Positions 40,301-58,659 of a stretch of DNA of 64,000 nt are shown here, piece by piece (positions within the stretch are counted from its first letter, which is position 1; the number at the start of each line of letters is the position of its first letter). Both the position numbers and the translations under genes were made by a program. Under the pieces are notes generated by a model that was given only the letters and a program-made list of their open reading frames with translations, was not told the origin of the DNA and did not search any database. Source of the stretch: Serilophus lunatus (Eukaryota; Chordata; Aves; Passeriformes; Eurylaimidae); assembly GCA_013399895.1 (NCBI GenBank), contig VXBA01005866.1, positions 416,688 to 480,687 on the forward strand. The letters are read 5' to 3'.

Positions 40301-43300
40301 GTCTCCTAGAAGCTTTCATTCTCATTGGCAGAACAGGTATTTTGCAGCTGATACTTTATTACAACATTTTGGGACATAAACCCAGAAGTTAGAGCTGCAG
40401 GCGCTATCTCTTGCTTTATCTTGTAAGCCAAGAGCTGAAATTGATGGGACAATTCAGAGTGTCATTTTGATCAAATCTAGTATGATTCCTTCGTGCCCTA
40501 TGAAAAGCTGTATCTGTGTAAGCAGTTCAGGAGGGGTTACACAGCCTGCATGGGCCCTGGGAGGTATTTGGGCCTTTTTTTTTTAATTTGAGCAATTTTT
40601 ATCCTTTCAAATTAAGAAAGTTGAAATTTCTTAGAGATATTTAGGGGAAGGATTAAAACACCATGAGTGATTACTACATTGTTTGTTCATTGAGCTTCTC
40701 AGTGTTCTCCTGTATAATTATGCCATTTTACTAATGACAGCTCTCTGTTCAACCTCCAGGACCTTACTCATTACTGCCTGTAGAAGTTCCTCAAAACCAC
40801 AAGCGTTTCACCTGTGACCTGACTCAAGCTGATCGCCTTGCTCTTTATGATTATGTTGTTGAGGAAACAAAGAAACAGAGGTCTAGATCCCAAATAATGG
40901 AAAATGACAGTGATCTCTTTGTGGATTTAGCAGCGAAAATCACCCAAGGTTTGAAGAATGATCTGGTTTTGAATTTATGGCCCGGAACGTTCAGTTTGTC
41001 CAGTTAGATGAGCTTTGCTGAACGCTCAACAGAACTGGCTGTGCTGCTTTATGGGAAAGCATACTGTCCTTAAAAGCCACAGCAAAGACCTGGCATCAGA
41101 AAACATTCGTTTGGGGTCCCTTATGATGTTTTCCTTCTGGGAAAGCCTTGGTGCTCTGCTCTTGGCACACGTATTGTGTGTACCTCAGTCTTTGCTGCAA
41201 CTGACTTCAGGGTGCTGAATGTTGCTAACCTGCTGCACAGCTCAGAACAGTATTTGCTGTAAGAGATGACATGATTCAAGATCACTTAAGAGTAAAAGCT
41301 GAACAGGAGAGGTTGGCAATTGTCCAAATGGAGCTCTTGAGCAATATGCAAACAGGTGAATTGGACTGAGGCTGCTCATCCCTGTTGGTTCGTGCCAGTT
41401 TGTACTTATACAAGCATCTCTGTCATCTTGTGGGCCCTGCTGTGCCTAGGACATACTGCTTCTCATCTGTATGGGTAAAAGTTTTTCAGAATTTGGCTTT
41501 TGCAGTCTTTGGCTCCAATTGTAATATTGGCTTTGAAAAAGTGACCCATATTTTGTAGGCACTTGACCAAATTGCGAGCCTGTGTATTGGTTTGGATCAT
41601 GGTTGAGAGACTGAGATCACATAACAATGTTTGCTTGGCTTGCTTTACAGTCGTGTGTAAACAGCTAGAAAGAACACTGGAGAAGAAGCTTGTGCTAAAT
41701 TCATAATTGTTAATAAATAGTGGAAAAAGTTCAGAAATAACACAACGTATTTTGTGTTTCTGAAAGTACCAGACCTGCATACCTGCAGGTGCCGATGTCC
41801 TGCTAATGACCATTTGTTTTATTTCCAATTCTTTGCTAGATGATAGTCAGAAAGGTCCAAAGTCCCATCTTGAAATTCTGGCTGAAATGCGAGACTACAA
41901 AAGGAGGCGGCAGTCGTACAGGGCTAAGAATGTTCATATAACAAAGAAGTCTTACACTGAGGTGAGATCTGAAAATAAAGGCTTTTTTGCACAAAAGTGC
42001 TTATTATATATGAGCATGAACAATTATGTACTCTGATTTCAGACAAAGAGTATGTGTCTCTTTCCACTCCTTGTACCCTGCCTTACTATTGCTGCAAACT
42101 ATAGGGGTTTTGGTTTCTTGCAGCAAGTTACAAATAACAGGAGCGTTTCTAACTGCTAAGTTTTGAATGTGAAAATGCCATCACAATATAGCTGACTATT
42201 GTAAAATGGTGCTATTTAAATTTCTGCTGAAATACGTTTCTGCAAATAAGACTTCTCATTCAAACATCTGACATATGGGGCTTTGGAGGAGATTTTTGGG
42301 TGGTTTGGGTTTTTTTGAGATGTTTACTTTCTGTCTAGTTGCTACTTCAGGCCACTATTGTAATGTGTTTGTTTTTACCATATCTTAAATCTCCAGGTGA
42401 TTCGGGATGTGATTGGTGTGCATATGGAAGAACTCAGCAATCAGTGGCAGGAGGAGAACAGGTTGGATAATACAGAAATACATGAAGGAGGGAAGTCGAA
42501 GTCTTCAGGAAGGTATGCCACAGCTGACAGTGCCTTTGGGCATGTGAGCAGACTGAAGCCTGTAATTTCATCTTACCACCTTCTTCTCACAGCACATACC
42601 AACCTTGTCTGAGGGAGATGCATAGTTTAGTTTATACTAATTCTATTAAGTCTTGCTTGAGAAGCTCTGCCTTCATGGAAGATGGGGAAAAATTAATAAG
42701 CATTTTTCTTTCAGGGCTAAGTAGGTAAGTTGCAAGTGATTCAGGTGAACAGGTAGTTTCTGGTAGAGCTGGGAAATGAATAGTGCTTCTTCTGTGTGTA
42801 TATATGTGGTAGCTGGGTACAGAAGGCCACTTGGAAATGCAAGGACACAATTTGTTCCTCTTCCCTACCATGCGATAAGAAATTCTATAGTAGATACATT
42901 ATACCTCAGAGTAAAGGTTTCCATAACTTACTGAAGATGGGGAAGCTTTGCAGGTCTTACCACTGCAAAACCTGCTGTGCTATCTGGGAGTGTGCTTTAC
43001 CTACAGTTACTTCTTTCTGTGTCAAGCCATACTGCACATTCTTCCAAACACTTCTCACTGAAATAAAAATGGAATCATGACCTAGTCATAGCCTGTTTCT
43101 TTGTGCTTTTTCAGCAGATCTTTGAGATGAGAGTGTTTTTGAAACAAACTAGAAGGTGACACTCTGTTCTTAGCATTATAATGAAGGTTAATGGGTGGCC
43201 AGAGCACTGGAACAGGATGCCCAGGGAAGTCGTGGCGTCTCCTTCTCTGGAGACATCCAAAACCCAGCTGGATGTGTTCCTGCTCTAGGCGACCCTGCCT

Positions 43301-44877
43301 TGGAAGGGGAGTTGGACTAAGTGATCTCCAGAGGTCCCTTCCAACTCTAATGATTCTGTGATTCTGTGAGATTGGGCCTGCTGGGTTCCCCAACTGTAGG
43401 TAGCACCTTAAGGCAGGTAGTTGAAGAGTTAGGGATTTAAAGCAAAACAGAGTGAACTCCTTCTACTGCCGTGTTTCATAGCAGAGGTGTTAAAGCTGAG
43501 GGGCAGTGTTTGTAAGAAATGCCTAAATTAGATAATGTCCTGAGATGCACACATATTAAAAGCATAGACTTTGGACCTCTTTTGGGAGGGACTGTATTTC
43601 CAAGGGAAATAGAGAAGCTTAATAAAACATATGTCCTCTGTCGTACTCGTTAGTAGGTCGTTATATTATGAAACTGGTACGGAAAAAAACAGTGACTCTG
43701 AAACTATTTTTATTGACTAAAATCAATGACCTTTATCTCAGAAGGGAAGACAGGCGGTCAGCTTCAGTGGACTCACGGCAGTCTGTGGGAAGCAGTAAGG
43801 ATACTGAGTGCATGAGACACAGGAGAGACACCAGCAGGAGTCCAAGTAAAAGAAGGAGGAGTCGCGAAAGAGGCAAAGACAGAGAGCCTCGGAGAAAAAG
43901 AGACAGGTGAGCATGAACAGGGACAGCTGACTCCTGCTTCTGAATTAGCAGCTGTAGCCACTGTCTGCGAGAATATCTAGTCCAGTAAACAAGCTGGGTT
44001 AACCTCACATGCCGTATGACAAGTCAGTGTATGAGGCTACTAAAACACTAAACAAAACATGCTGTGAGATCATAAACTGTGATCCAGACTTCAGTTTACT
44101 CTCACATCTGAGAAATGTGGCACTTCCAACAGCACACTGCAGGACTAATACAGTACTGTCACAGATTATTTTTACTCCTTGATCAATGTGGTTAAATGGA
44201 CAATATGTCCCTCATGCTAAGTGTGCTTGTCATGTCTCATGCTGATTTCTGCTCTAGCTCGCACTGGAACTTAAGTATGATTATTTGTTTCACTAACATG
44301 CATACACAGTCACTTCACTAGCTTTTCTATGGTAGGTGCTTCAAAATCATGCTGTTGCTCTTCAGTACTTGTGGACATACTTTTAAGCAAAAGAAAACAC
44401 ATGTAGACCACACCTTCTATTACCATCAAGAAGGACATATTTACATCTGCAGGACCATAGCTTAGGTGTGTGGGATCTGTGATTGAGCAAAGACCTGGGC
44501 TATTGTTCAGAGGAAAAGCAGCATTGTCCCTAGGATGTATGAGTACATGCTGTTAGATAAGTGCATGGATGGCAATGATTGCTTTTTTCAAAGCTGGCTG
44601 CATTACACTGTGATGCCATTCATCCTAAACTAATTGCCTCTCTGGTACTGCATGACAAGGTTTTGATTAAAGCAGCATGGGAAATAAACTCTCTTAAAGT
44701 AGTTTACTTTCCTTCATTACAAGAGGATATGACTACATTTAATGAAAGATTCCCATTTTCCGAGTTGTTTTTTTTTCTCTTCAGTCTCTGTGACTCTGAG
44801 CTTAACAGCCCATACAATGTTTGTGTTTCTGTTTTAGGGATGAAGACAAGTATCACAGCCATAAAAGAAGAAAGTAG
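37263..44877 (+). CDS. SNRNP48: SNRNP48, U11/U12 small nuclear ribonucleoprotein 48 kDa protein (5' end in assembly gap)
   Basis: This is a subunit of the U11/U12 di-snRNP of the minor spliceosome, acting in the nucleus in recognition of U12-type 5' splice sites (family knowledge). I joined seven coding pieces: 37263-37323, 38097-38171, 40760-40948, 41840-41961, 42397-42512, 43742-43906 and 44838-44877. They total 768 bases, which is 255 codons plus stop, with all phases agreeing and all introns GT-AG. Recognition rests on the blocks LPVEVPQNHKRF, DLTQADRLALYD, SDLFVDLAAKI, LEILAEMRDYKRRRQSYRAK and HITKKSYTEVIRDVI, and on the basic Arg/Ser-rich tail ending in HSHKRRK. The human protein is about 339 residues, so roughly 85 residues, including the CHHC zinc finger that contacts the 5' splice site, are missing inside the N run at 36806-37262. 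The first visible codons follow the finger. The gene converges on ROPN1L. The GC-rich first exon probably failed to assemble; nothing suggests a pseudogene. Confidence 0.95.
37324..40759 (+). other. SNRNP48 introns flanking the second visible exon
   Basis: These intronic stretches (37324-38096 and 38172-40759) hold no further exon that I can support. Open frames at 38.9-39.4 kb on both strands have no recognisable domain. Confidence 0.7.
38097..38171 (+). CDS. SNRNP48: SNRNP48 exon, DKDLQFHIVKQAR block
   Basis: A 75-base exon after a CCTGCAG acceptor and before a GTAAGT donor. The first codon (Asp) is split with the previous exon and the last base starts a Gly codon finished at 40760. It encodes KDLQFHIVKQARAQSVKEG and a short variable stretch. 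Confidence 0.92.
40760..40948 (+). CDS. SNRNP48: SNRNP48 exon, conserved core
   Basis: A 189-base exon after an AACCTCCAG acceptor. It holds the best-conserved part of the protein, including LPVEVPQNHKRF, DLTQADRLALYDYVVEETKK and NDSDLFVDLAAKITQ. The donor is GTTTGA, weaker than the other donors of this gene; it was chosen because the joined frame continues ITQ-DDSQKGPKS as in the family. Confidence 0.92.
41840..41961 (+). CDS. SNRNP48: SNRNP48 exon, EILAEMRDYKRRRQ block
   Basis: A 122-base exon after a CTTTGCTAG acceptor and before GTGAGA. It encodes SHLEILAEMRDYKRRRQS followed by YRAKNVHITKKSYTE and ends at a codon boundary. Confidence 0.94.
42397..42512 (+). CDS. SNRNP48: SNRNP48 exon, VIRDVIGVHMEELS block
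   Basis: A 116-base exon after AAATCTCCAG and before GTATGC. It encodes VIRDVIGVHMEELSNQWQEE and then a diverged acidic/Ser-rich linker, ending two bases into a codon. Confidence 0.93.
43190..43369 (+). mobile_element. CR1 LINE 3' fragment in SNRNP48 intron
   Basis: The sequence reads through the typical CR1 end: GGAACAGGATGCCCAGGGAA, a TGTTCCTGCT segment, GGTCCCTTCCAACTC, and the terminal repeat ATTCTGTG ATTCTGTG. It is a short 5'-truncated copy, sense to the gene and confined to the intron. Confidence 0.85.
43742..43906 (+). CDS. SNRNP48: SNRNP48 exon, Arg/Ser-rich tail
   Basis: A 165-base exon encoding RRSASVDSRQSVGSS and a run of RS/RR dipeptides (RSPSKRRRSRERG). The acceptor is a CAG-AAG tandem, so use of the second AG would start at 43745 and drop one arginine. 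The donor is GTGAGC. Arg/Ser-rich tails of this kind are common in splicing factors. Confidence 0.92.
44838..44877 (+). CDS. SNRNP48: SNRNP48 terminal coding exon
   Basis: After the acceptor GTTTTAG the last 40 coding bases give DEDKYHSHKRRK and a TAG stop at 44875-44877. The HSHKRRK ending matches the family; the few residues that follow in human are absent here. Confidence 0.9.
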
Positions 44878-45160
44878 AAACAAGAACTTGGTTATTTTGT
44901 CAACTGTTCAAAAAATTACTTGGACAAGAACTGTTGTTACTGCTGTTTTGCTGAGGACAGTAACACTGTGCATATGATACTGGTGTTGCATCAGATCTGT
45001 GCTTGGAGAAAAAAAGGTGTTAAGGTTTGTCAGAATGGAAGCAATATATAGCAGAAAATGTGTAAATCTGTAACATTCATGCATCTATTAATAAATTATA
45101 TTGATTTCTCATGTATTTGAGTTTAGTCTGACAAAGCTGAAGAATAAAATCCGTGAGTGG
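44878..45160 (+). other. SNRNP48: SNRNP48 3' UTR with two candidate poly(A) signals
   Basis: AATAAA occurs at 45090-45095 and again at 45143-45148, about 215 and 270 bases after the stop codon. Cleavage is expected 10-30 bases beyond whichever is used. The end coordinate is therefore approximate. Confidence 0.65.
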
Positions 45161-46169
45161 CTGTACTAATTGGCCTTCCTAGACCATAGTTAGCGGCTAT
45201 AGAACACAGCTAATCCATGGAGTCCAGGATCAGTTACAAATAGAAGAAGGCAGGAGGAGGGGAGTTCTCTTCCTAACACTGTCTGGGAGCACCGTCCTAG
45301 TCAGACAGCACTTATGCCTAATTACAGCATGTACTAAAGGGCATATTTCAGAGTTCTCCAACGGGCTAAAACATCTTCAACTGCACCAAGTGGTAAACTG
45401 ACAATAACATGAAAGTTATTGTTCCCAAGCTGATAACCAAATTTTGGATCAATGTCATCTGGCAAAGATGTTGAAAGTATGTATAGCTCTCCACAGAAAC
45501 TAGGGGGGAGGCACCAAGGACACTTGAAATATTGCCAAGTACCATATTCAAACACCAGGGGCATGCCCCTTTCCTTCCAGCAATAACTAGGAGGAGTTCC
45601 CATCCTGTGGACTAACATACGAAGAGTAGTGATAGAAACTGATAAAACAGACTTAAGTCATGCATACGTGTCTTAAGATTATTAAGGCTGTGCAGTTTTG
45701 TGAACTCCTCAGTTCACTCCACAGTCTACTTCAGCAAGGTCAGTCACCATCAGCTGAGCCTCCTCTCTCAAGGAAGTAAGCAACTATAAAAGAACAAGCT
45801 TGCAGATCCATCCTTCCTACGATGTTTTTTCCTGTTTGACCAAGGGGCTAGGAGAGGGAACTCTGTGTGCACCTCCTTTTGGCCGCCTCAATCAAAGGGA
45901 ATCTCCAGTTTTACTGTAGCCACTACTATCTTCTTTCATACCTCAGTTATTTATGCAGTTAAGTGTAATTACCTGTCTCTAAATACATGATCTGGTTTTG
46001 GTGGGTTTGGGCTTCTATACATGCTACAGCAGTTTAACTCAAAACTAAACAACCCTGTGCCAGGCATTCCTTGCCTACATGACAAATGCAGTAGTTCTTC
46101 CTGTCAGAAAACAAGACATATTTTAAAACAGATCCTTAATTAGACAAGTTCATCTAAGAATTAAAAAAG
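45161..46169. other. short convergent intergenic spacer
   Basis: About 1 kb between the SNRNP48 poly(A) signals and the inferred ROPN1L poly(A) signal. A minus-strand frame at 45334-45618 has no recognisable domain and is not called. Confidence 0.5.
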
Positions 46170-46776
46170 ATACCTAGGTTCTGAAAGGGTCTTTATTAGA
46201 GAGAAAACAATATGGAACCATTGCTGTCCTTGAGTTGGTTTTGTCTCCCAGCTCAGTCATAGGCTTCTCATCTTAGGGTTCTCGCTTTCAGCAGGGCTTG
46301 ATAAAATGGTTTGTTTAAACAGAGGATGCCCAGGCAAACAAGGTAGTCAAAAGACCACTAGTATTTGTGTAAGACTCAAAGTCAGTGCTACCAGAAGCAT
46401 AATGAGAAATTCTCCATTTGTAGCTTTCCAGTCCTCTCTAAATTTAATTTCACATTTTACTTCTTACAATCACTTATAAAGTATACATAGGAAGGTCCAG
46501 AACAAGTTTTCCTCAACATAAGTAAGTAAACAAAGGGATTCCTTCCTAGGTGTGAGCATCAGTATTTGAGAGGCAGGAGAACTGTATAACCATGTATTCA
46601 ATTAACATCTGAAGTGCCATTTCAAGACTGGGGACAAAGAAAAGAATAACACCAAAGAAGAGGATCCTGTTGCAGTGAAATGTGCAAATTATGGTACTCT
46701 GAACACAAATTATTTTCTTGAACTTCTTCATCCTTTTTTTTTTCTCCTCTCACCTCATGCTGAATAGTAGGATTGA
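46170..46776 (-). other. ROPN1L: probable ROPN1L 3' UTR
   Basis: Reading on the minus strand from the stop codon, a canonical AATAAA appears at 46192-46197. If it is used, the 3' UTR is about 0.6 kb, and only about 1 kb separates it from the SNRNP48 poly(A) sites. No other good signal lies closer than a possible ATTAAA near 46445. Confidence 0.45.
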
Positions 46777-54439
<7,663 letters not shown>

Positions 54440-54661
54440 CTATTGAAGAACTGACAGGCTCAGAAGGGCAAACAGATAAGCCTTGCACCTCTCTAAAAAA
54501 CTTTAACTTGGTGGAAACACAAAATAAAACACTGGAGCTTGGTCATCAACCATTGTGTGAGAACTACTACTTTAACAGATACCTTTAGATAGTTTTAAAC
54601 TTTTTTTCTCCTCAAACCTACTACAATAAGAATTTGTAAAACAGGCAGTCAATACAAGTAC

Positions 54662-54696
54662 CTGGCAGGTGGCTTTCCCCCGTCACAAGTGTTCTC
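54662..54696 (-). other. possible noncoding 5' exon of ROPN1L
   Basis: On the minus strand a T-rich tract and CCAATACAG acceptor precede 35 bases that end in CTGCCAG followed by a GTACTT donor. It would be an untranslated exon between the CpG-island exon and the start-codon exon. Only the splice-site pattern supports it. Confidence 0.35.
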
Positions 54697-54984
54697 CTGT
54701 ATTGGAAAAAAAATAAAAGTCAGCTGTGGAGGAATGGGAATGCTGTGACTCAAGGCTCCTTTGAGGGTCCAACTATACTCAGAACGTGATTTCAGAGAAA
54801 CACAGAGAGAGTACAGCATCTTCATCACTCCAACGTAGCAAATATGCATCAGAGACAGACTTCAGACAGTGCATTTAATTATCATAATTGTCCAGTAATG
54901 ATTCAAAAACACAGCTCCAGCCAAGGGACTGAAGCTGAAGGCAATGCAAGGTGTGCTTTTCTACAGTAAGCCACTAATTACAGA

Positions 54985-55205
54985 GTTTCACAGAAAGGCT
55001 GAGCTTGGCAGGCTTGGAGGTCGTCTGTTTCTACCGCTTGCTCAAGCCAGGCCACTTGCAAGCAGGCTGCCGAGATCCATGCCCAGGTGGGTTTGGAACA
55101 TCTCCAAGAATAAAGACTCCACATCCCCCTGGGGAACCTGTGCCAGTGCTTGGCCACCCTCAGAGTGGAACATGCTTTCCTGATGCTCAAAGGAACCCCC
55201 CTGTA
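54985..55205 (-). mobile_element. CR1 LINE 3' fragment near ROPN1L promoter
   Basis: On the plus strand it reads TTGGAGGTCGTCTGTTTCTA, CCCAGGTGGGTTTGGAACAT, CTCCAAGAATAAAGACTCC, AACCTGTGCCAGTGCTTGG and TTTCCTGATGCTCAAAGG, which is the complement of a CR1 3' end. The copy is short and lies in the ROPN1L 5' UTR intron. Confidence 0.8.
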
Positions 55206-55606
55206 CATATACATGCTAAGGAGCAAAGAAAAGCGCTGCCAGTCCAAGCAGCCCTTGCACCCCCCTGACCATCACACCAGCACCTGCTATCCGCCCTCCA
55301 GCAGGGGTTACTCTCGCTAAACAGAAAGCTCAGTTCGTTCCTCTCACGCCACTTATTTTCTAAATTTTTTCCCTTTTCACGCACCCAAACCCAGCCCCAC
55401 GTGTTCAGGGACCAAAGCTAAGGCCGACAAGTAGCCGCCCGCAGCCCGGACTGGCCGAGCCGCGGGGCTCGCAGCCCGCCGGCCCCGAGCTATGGGGAGG
55501 GAGCGCCGGGGGGCCCCGGACCCCATCGCCCCAGACACTCCAGTGCCCCGGGCACCCCCGGGCCGCCGGTGCTGCGCCGGGGCTGGGGGGAGCCCGGGCC
55601 GCTCAC

Positions 55607-55700
55607 CTGCCCCGCTCGGCGGCCCCGCTGCCCGGGCAACGCGCGGGGAGGGGCCGGCGCGCAGCGGGGGGGACAGGGCTGGTGCCTCCGCGGTTTAAAG
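55607..55700 (-). other. probable first (noncoding) exon of ROPN1L
   Basis: Within the CpG island the minus strand has GGGGCAG followed by a GTGAGC donor at 55606. This is a good exon 1 donor for ROPN1L, whose start-codon exon begins with a 5' UTR acceptor at 54322. The upstream end is approximate because no start-site signal is visible. Confidence 0.5.
55627..55640. promoter_or_regulatory. RFX X-box-like motif
   Basis: GCTGCC CG GGCAAC is an imperfect inverted repeat. The right half fits the X-box half-site RGYAAC exactly, and the whole fits the relaxed vertebrate X-box pattern (GYYRYC, 1-3 bases, RRNRAC). RFX factors drive ciliary genes, which suits ROPN1L. Binding is inferred only. Confidence 0.45.
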
Positions 55701-55754
55701 TGCCAGAGCAGCGCCGGGTTTGTGTATCATGTGAAAAGACACGAAACATGGATG

Positions 55755-56605
55755 AAGGGGTCGAATCGACCACTGGCAAATTCGCGGACGGCACCAAGCT
55801 GGGTCGCAGTGTCTGTTCGCCGGAGGATAGGAGGGCTCTGCAGAGGGACCCGGAGAGGCTGGATAGAGGGGCTGACATCATGGCCATGAAGTTCAGTCAC
55901 CAAGACCAAGAGCCAGGTCCTCCACTTTGGCCACAACAACGCCATGCAGCGCTACAGGCTGGGGACAGAGTGGCTGGACAGCGGGCCAGCAGAAAAAGAC
56001 CTGGGGTTGCAGGTTGTACGTGAGCCAGCAGTGTGGCCAGGTGGCCAAAGCCAGCGTCATCCTGGCCTGTATCAGGAATAGCGTGACCAGCAGGACCAGG
56101 GAAGTGATTGTTCCTCTGTATGTAGCACTGATAAGGCCACACCTTGAGTAGGGTCCAGTTCTGGGCCCCTCAGTTCAGGAAGGACTTTGACATGGTGCAT
56201 CAGGTCTGGAGAAGGCAAACAAAGGTGGTGAAGGGTCCTGGAGCACAAATCTTATGAGGAGTGATTAAAGGAGCTGGGATTGTTTAGCCTGAAGAAGGAG
56301 AGGCTCAGGAGTGACTTTATTGGTCTCTACAACTACCTGAAAGGAGGTTGTAGCCAGATGGGGGTTGGCCTCTTCTCCCAGTCTTAAGCTGTGCCAGAGG
56401 AGGTCAAGGTTGGACATCAGGAAGAATTTCTTCACAGAAAAGGTGATTAGATTGTGGACTGGGCTGCCCAGGAAGGTGGTGGATTCACTGTCCCTGGAGG
56501 CATTTAAGGAAAGACAGGACTTGGCCCTTAGTGCCATGGTCTAGTTGACATGGTGGTGTTCATTTCAGAGGTTGAACTTGATGATCTCTGAGATCTTGTG
56601 ATGCC
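55755..56605 (+). mobile_element. CR1 LINE fragment directly beside the ROPN1L CpG island
   Basis: The ORF2 C-terminal region is readable in pieces ([44 protein letters not shown]) and is followed by the usual 3' tail (GGATTCACTGTCCCTGGAGG, GTTGAACTTGATGATCTCTG). Frames are broken. It points away from ROPN1L. Confidence 0.88.
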
Positions 56606-58365
56606 GTGAACACCTTAGTACCACACCACTGGCATAGCTCATGGTAGGGAGGCTGGTTCCTGGGTGCTTGGGCTCCCAGTAGGCTGCTGACCCCTGTATG
56701 CCCTTCTGGCCACAATGCTGAGTGAGCAGAGTAAAGCAGCATATCAATCCTGCCTTTAGAGCCCTCATACCTCCTTTCCCATCTTGGATGAGATGTGAAC
56801 AAATGTTGACTGAGCTGAAAAATAGACCTAGGGCAATTTATCCCCTAAAACTCCCCTTACTTGCAGTATCTGCTACTTCTAAGGACAGCTGAGCCACAAG
56901 CAACCTCTGCTGGTCAGCCTCCGCGGTCCCGGACATTCCAGACAGCAGCACTGCTGAAGGTTGACCACCACCAAGAGCAGCACAGCCAGTGCCAGCTGTT
57001 TCTCAACACATGTACTCCAAATCTGGCACCACAAGGGAGCATGGGCTCTCCCACCACTCCAGAACTCCAAGGATTCTGTGTCCTCTCTGCCTCAAAGTCT
57101 TAGTGAACAGCGCTAAGACCTTTTTCCACTGCACACGAAAACAGCAGTGGAGGCAACCTGAGTGGTGTCCTCTTGTAAAGACACTAGGTGCAGCACTTGT
57201 CTTGTCCTTCTAACATAGGTTCTTAGGAACCTGAGCACTCAAATGAATTTGGGAGTAGGATTATTCGCTTCAGAAAACCTTCACAAGCCCTTGCTACAAA
57301 GGTACATGAGTGCTCTGTGCTTGAAACAGGCCAGTTACTGCAGAGGCACACAACCTTCTTTGAAGCCAGCCCTTTTTAATCCACATTATGTCCCCACTGA
57401 TGAGCATGACAGGCCATGCAGGATAAAGATAGAAAAACATCCAGCAGGAGTTAACAGAATGGAGTGGAATTCACATTAATTTCACAATGCAGTTTTTCTA
57501 AGATGCCAAGGATAACAGATAAGCAGCAACAATTTAATCTTCTCTGTCATCTGCAGTTCTTGGACACATTTGGAACTATGCTAAAAATGCTTAAAAAATA
57601 AATGTCACATCCTCAATTCTTCCAGTGATTTGGTCTGGTGCAGTGAAATCAAGCATAAAGCTGCCATACCATATTATGAGAAACAGCAGCATGTAGGTGG
57701 AAGTTTGCCTGTGAGGACTTAATGAAAAACTGTGCTTTTTGAACATTTTATATGAACTGCAAAGTGGTGGAAAAAGCTAAAATTTCCACTATAAAAGTGA
57801 AAAAAACCTGGGAAATAGGACACCAATTAACCACATACTGCTCCAGAACATGCTTAATCTATGAAGGCATGACTGAATTGATTTTTGTATAAATGCTTAT
57901 GTGTAACAAAAATGAAGAAGAAATACTGCATCAAGTAATAAACAAAACTCCAGACGATACAGTCCTTGCTTTTTGCAGAAAGAGGAACATGGGCAGTGCT
58001 CTCCTCTCTCCTTTAAGCCCAATCAGCCAGAGACCATCATGTATTTAACCGCAAGAGGACGATGGATGGGGATGAAAGGGACTGCAACAAAAACCTGCAG
58101 TTATGTTAGTTAAAACCATCCTTTCTCTGCAGTCTCCCGCCTTATAAGCAGAATTAGATGTACTGAACATTTTCTATTCGTTAGTCCTATATGTTAACAG
58201 TACACAAAGAATGAGCATAATTATTCATGTTGGTTTAAATTTGGCATATTGAGATAGTATTCTTTTTAAGAAGTCATTTATACTTCAGGGAACTGATTTT
58301 TTTAGCATGCTTTGCACATGCAATTACTCTAAAACTTCTACTTAAAGATTGCTGTAATGTGTGGA
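56606..58365. other. intergenic, nothing recognised
   Basis: No gene or repeat identified between the CR1 copy and the candidate TATA promoter. Confidence 0.5.
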
Positions 58366-58445
58366 TATAAAAGGAAGACTGAACCAGCATAGCAAGGAGT
58401 GGAATAACCTCCAAGACAATTCCCGAGTAAAACCAAGAACAACAG
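58366..58445 (+). promoter_or_regulatory. candidate TATA promoter and noncoding first exon
   Basis: TATAAAAG at 58366-58373 is followed about 25-30 bases later by a purine-rich start region. A strong splice donor, AACAG then GTAAGTGAG, follows at 58446. There is no ATG before the donor, so the exon would be untranslated, as in many TATA-driven tissue-specific genes. The gene body would lie to the right; I see no matching coding exon before the window ends. Confidence 0.35.
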
Positions 58446-58659
58446 GTAAGTGAGCTTCAGTTTTGAGGGTTAGTGGTGTGACAAGACTTGTTAATTACAT
58501 GAAGGTTAATGCAAGGTTGTAAGGAAACTCAGGGTTATACAGATCAGTAATTTGTCTGTTGTATCAACAAAACCCTTTCAACAAGGAAGGAAAAAAAAAC
58601 CACAGAAAAGTGCAGTGAGAGGGACACTGATGGGTTGAGAATCTTGGCACAAAGCTGTA

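Larger units (their letters stand above)
40949..44837 (+). other. SNRNP48 distal introns
   Basis: The introns are 40949-41839, 41962-42396, 42513-43741 and 43907-44837. The only identifiable content is the CR1 fragment at 43190-43369. No alternative coding exon was recognised. Confidence 0.7.
55390..55710. promoter_or_regulatory. CpG island / ROPN1L promoter
   Basis: A short CG-dense block of about 320 bases in otherwise AT-rich DNA, ending just upstream of a CR1 copy. Its position 1.1-1.4 kb upstream of the ROPN1L start codon and the donor inside it make it the likely ROPN1L promoter. Confidence 0.7.

Noticed and set aside
45334..45618. 94-codon minus-strand frame between the two genes
   Set aside because: No family resemblance and no splice signals consistent with ROPN1L; the true ROPN1L last exon is at 46777-46840.
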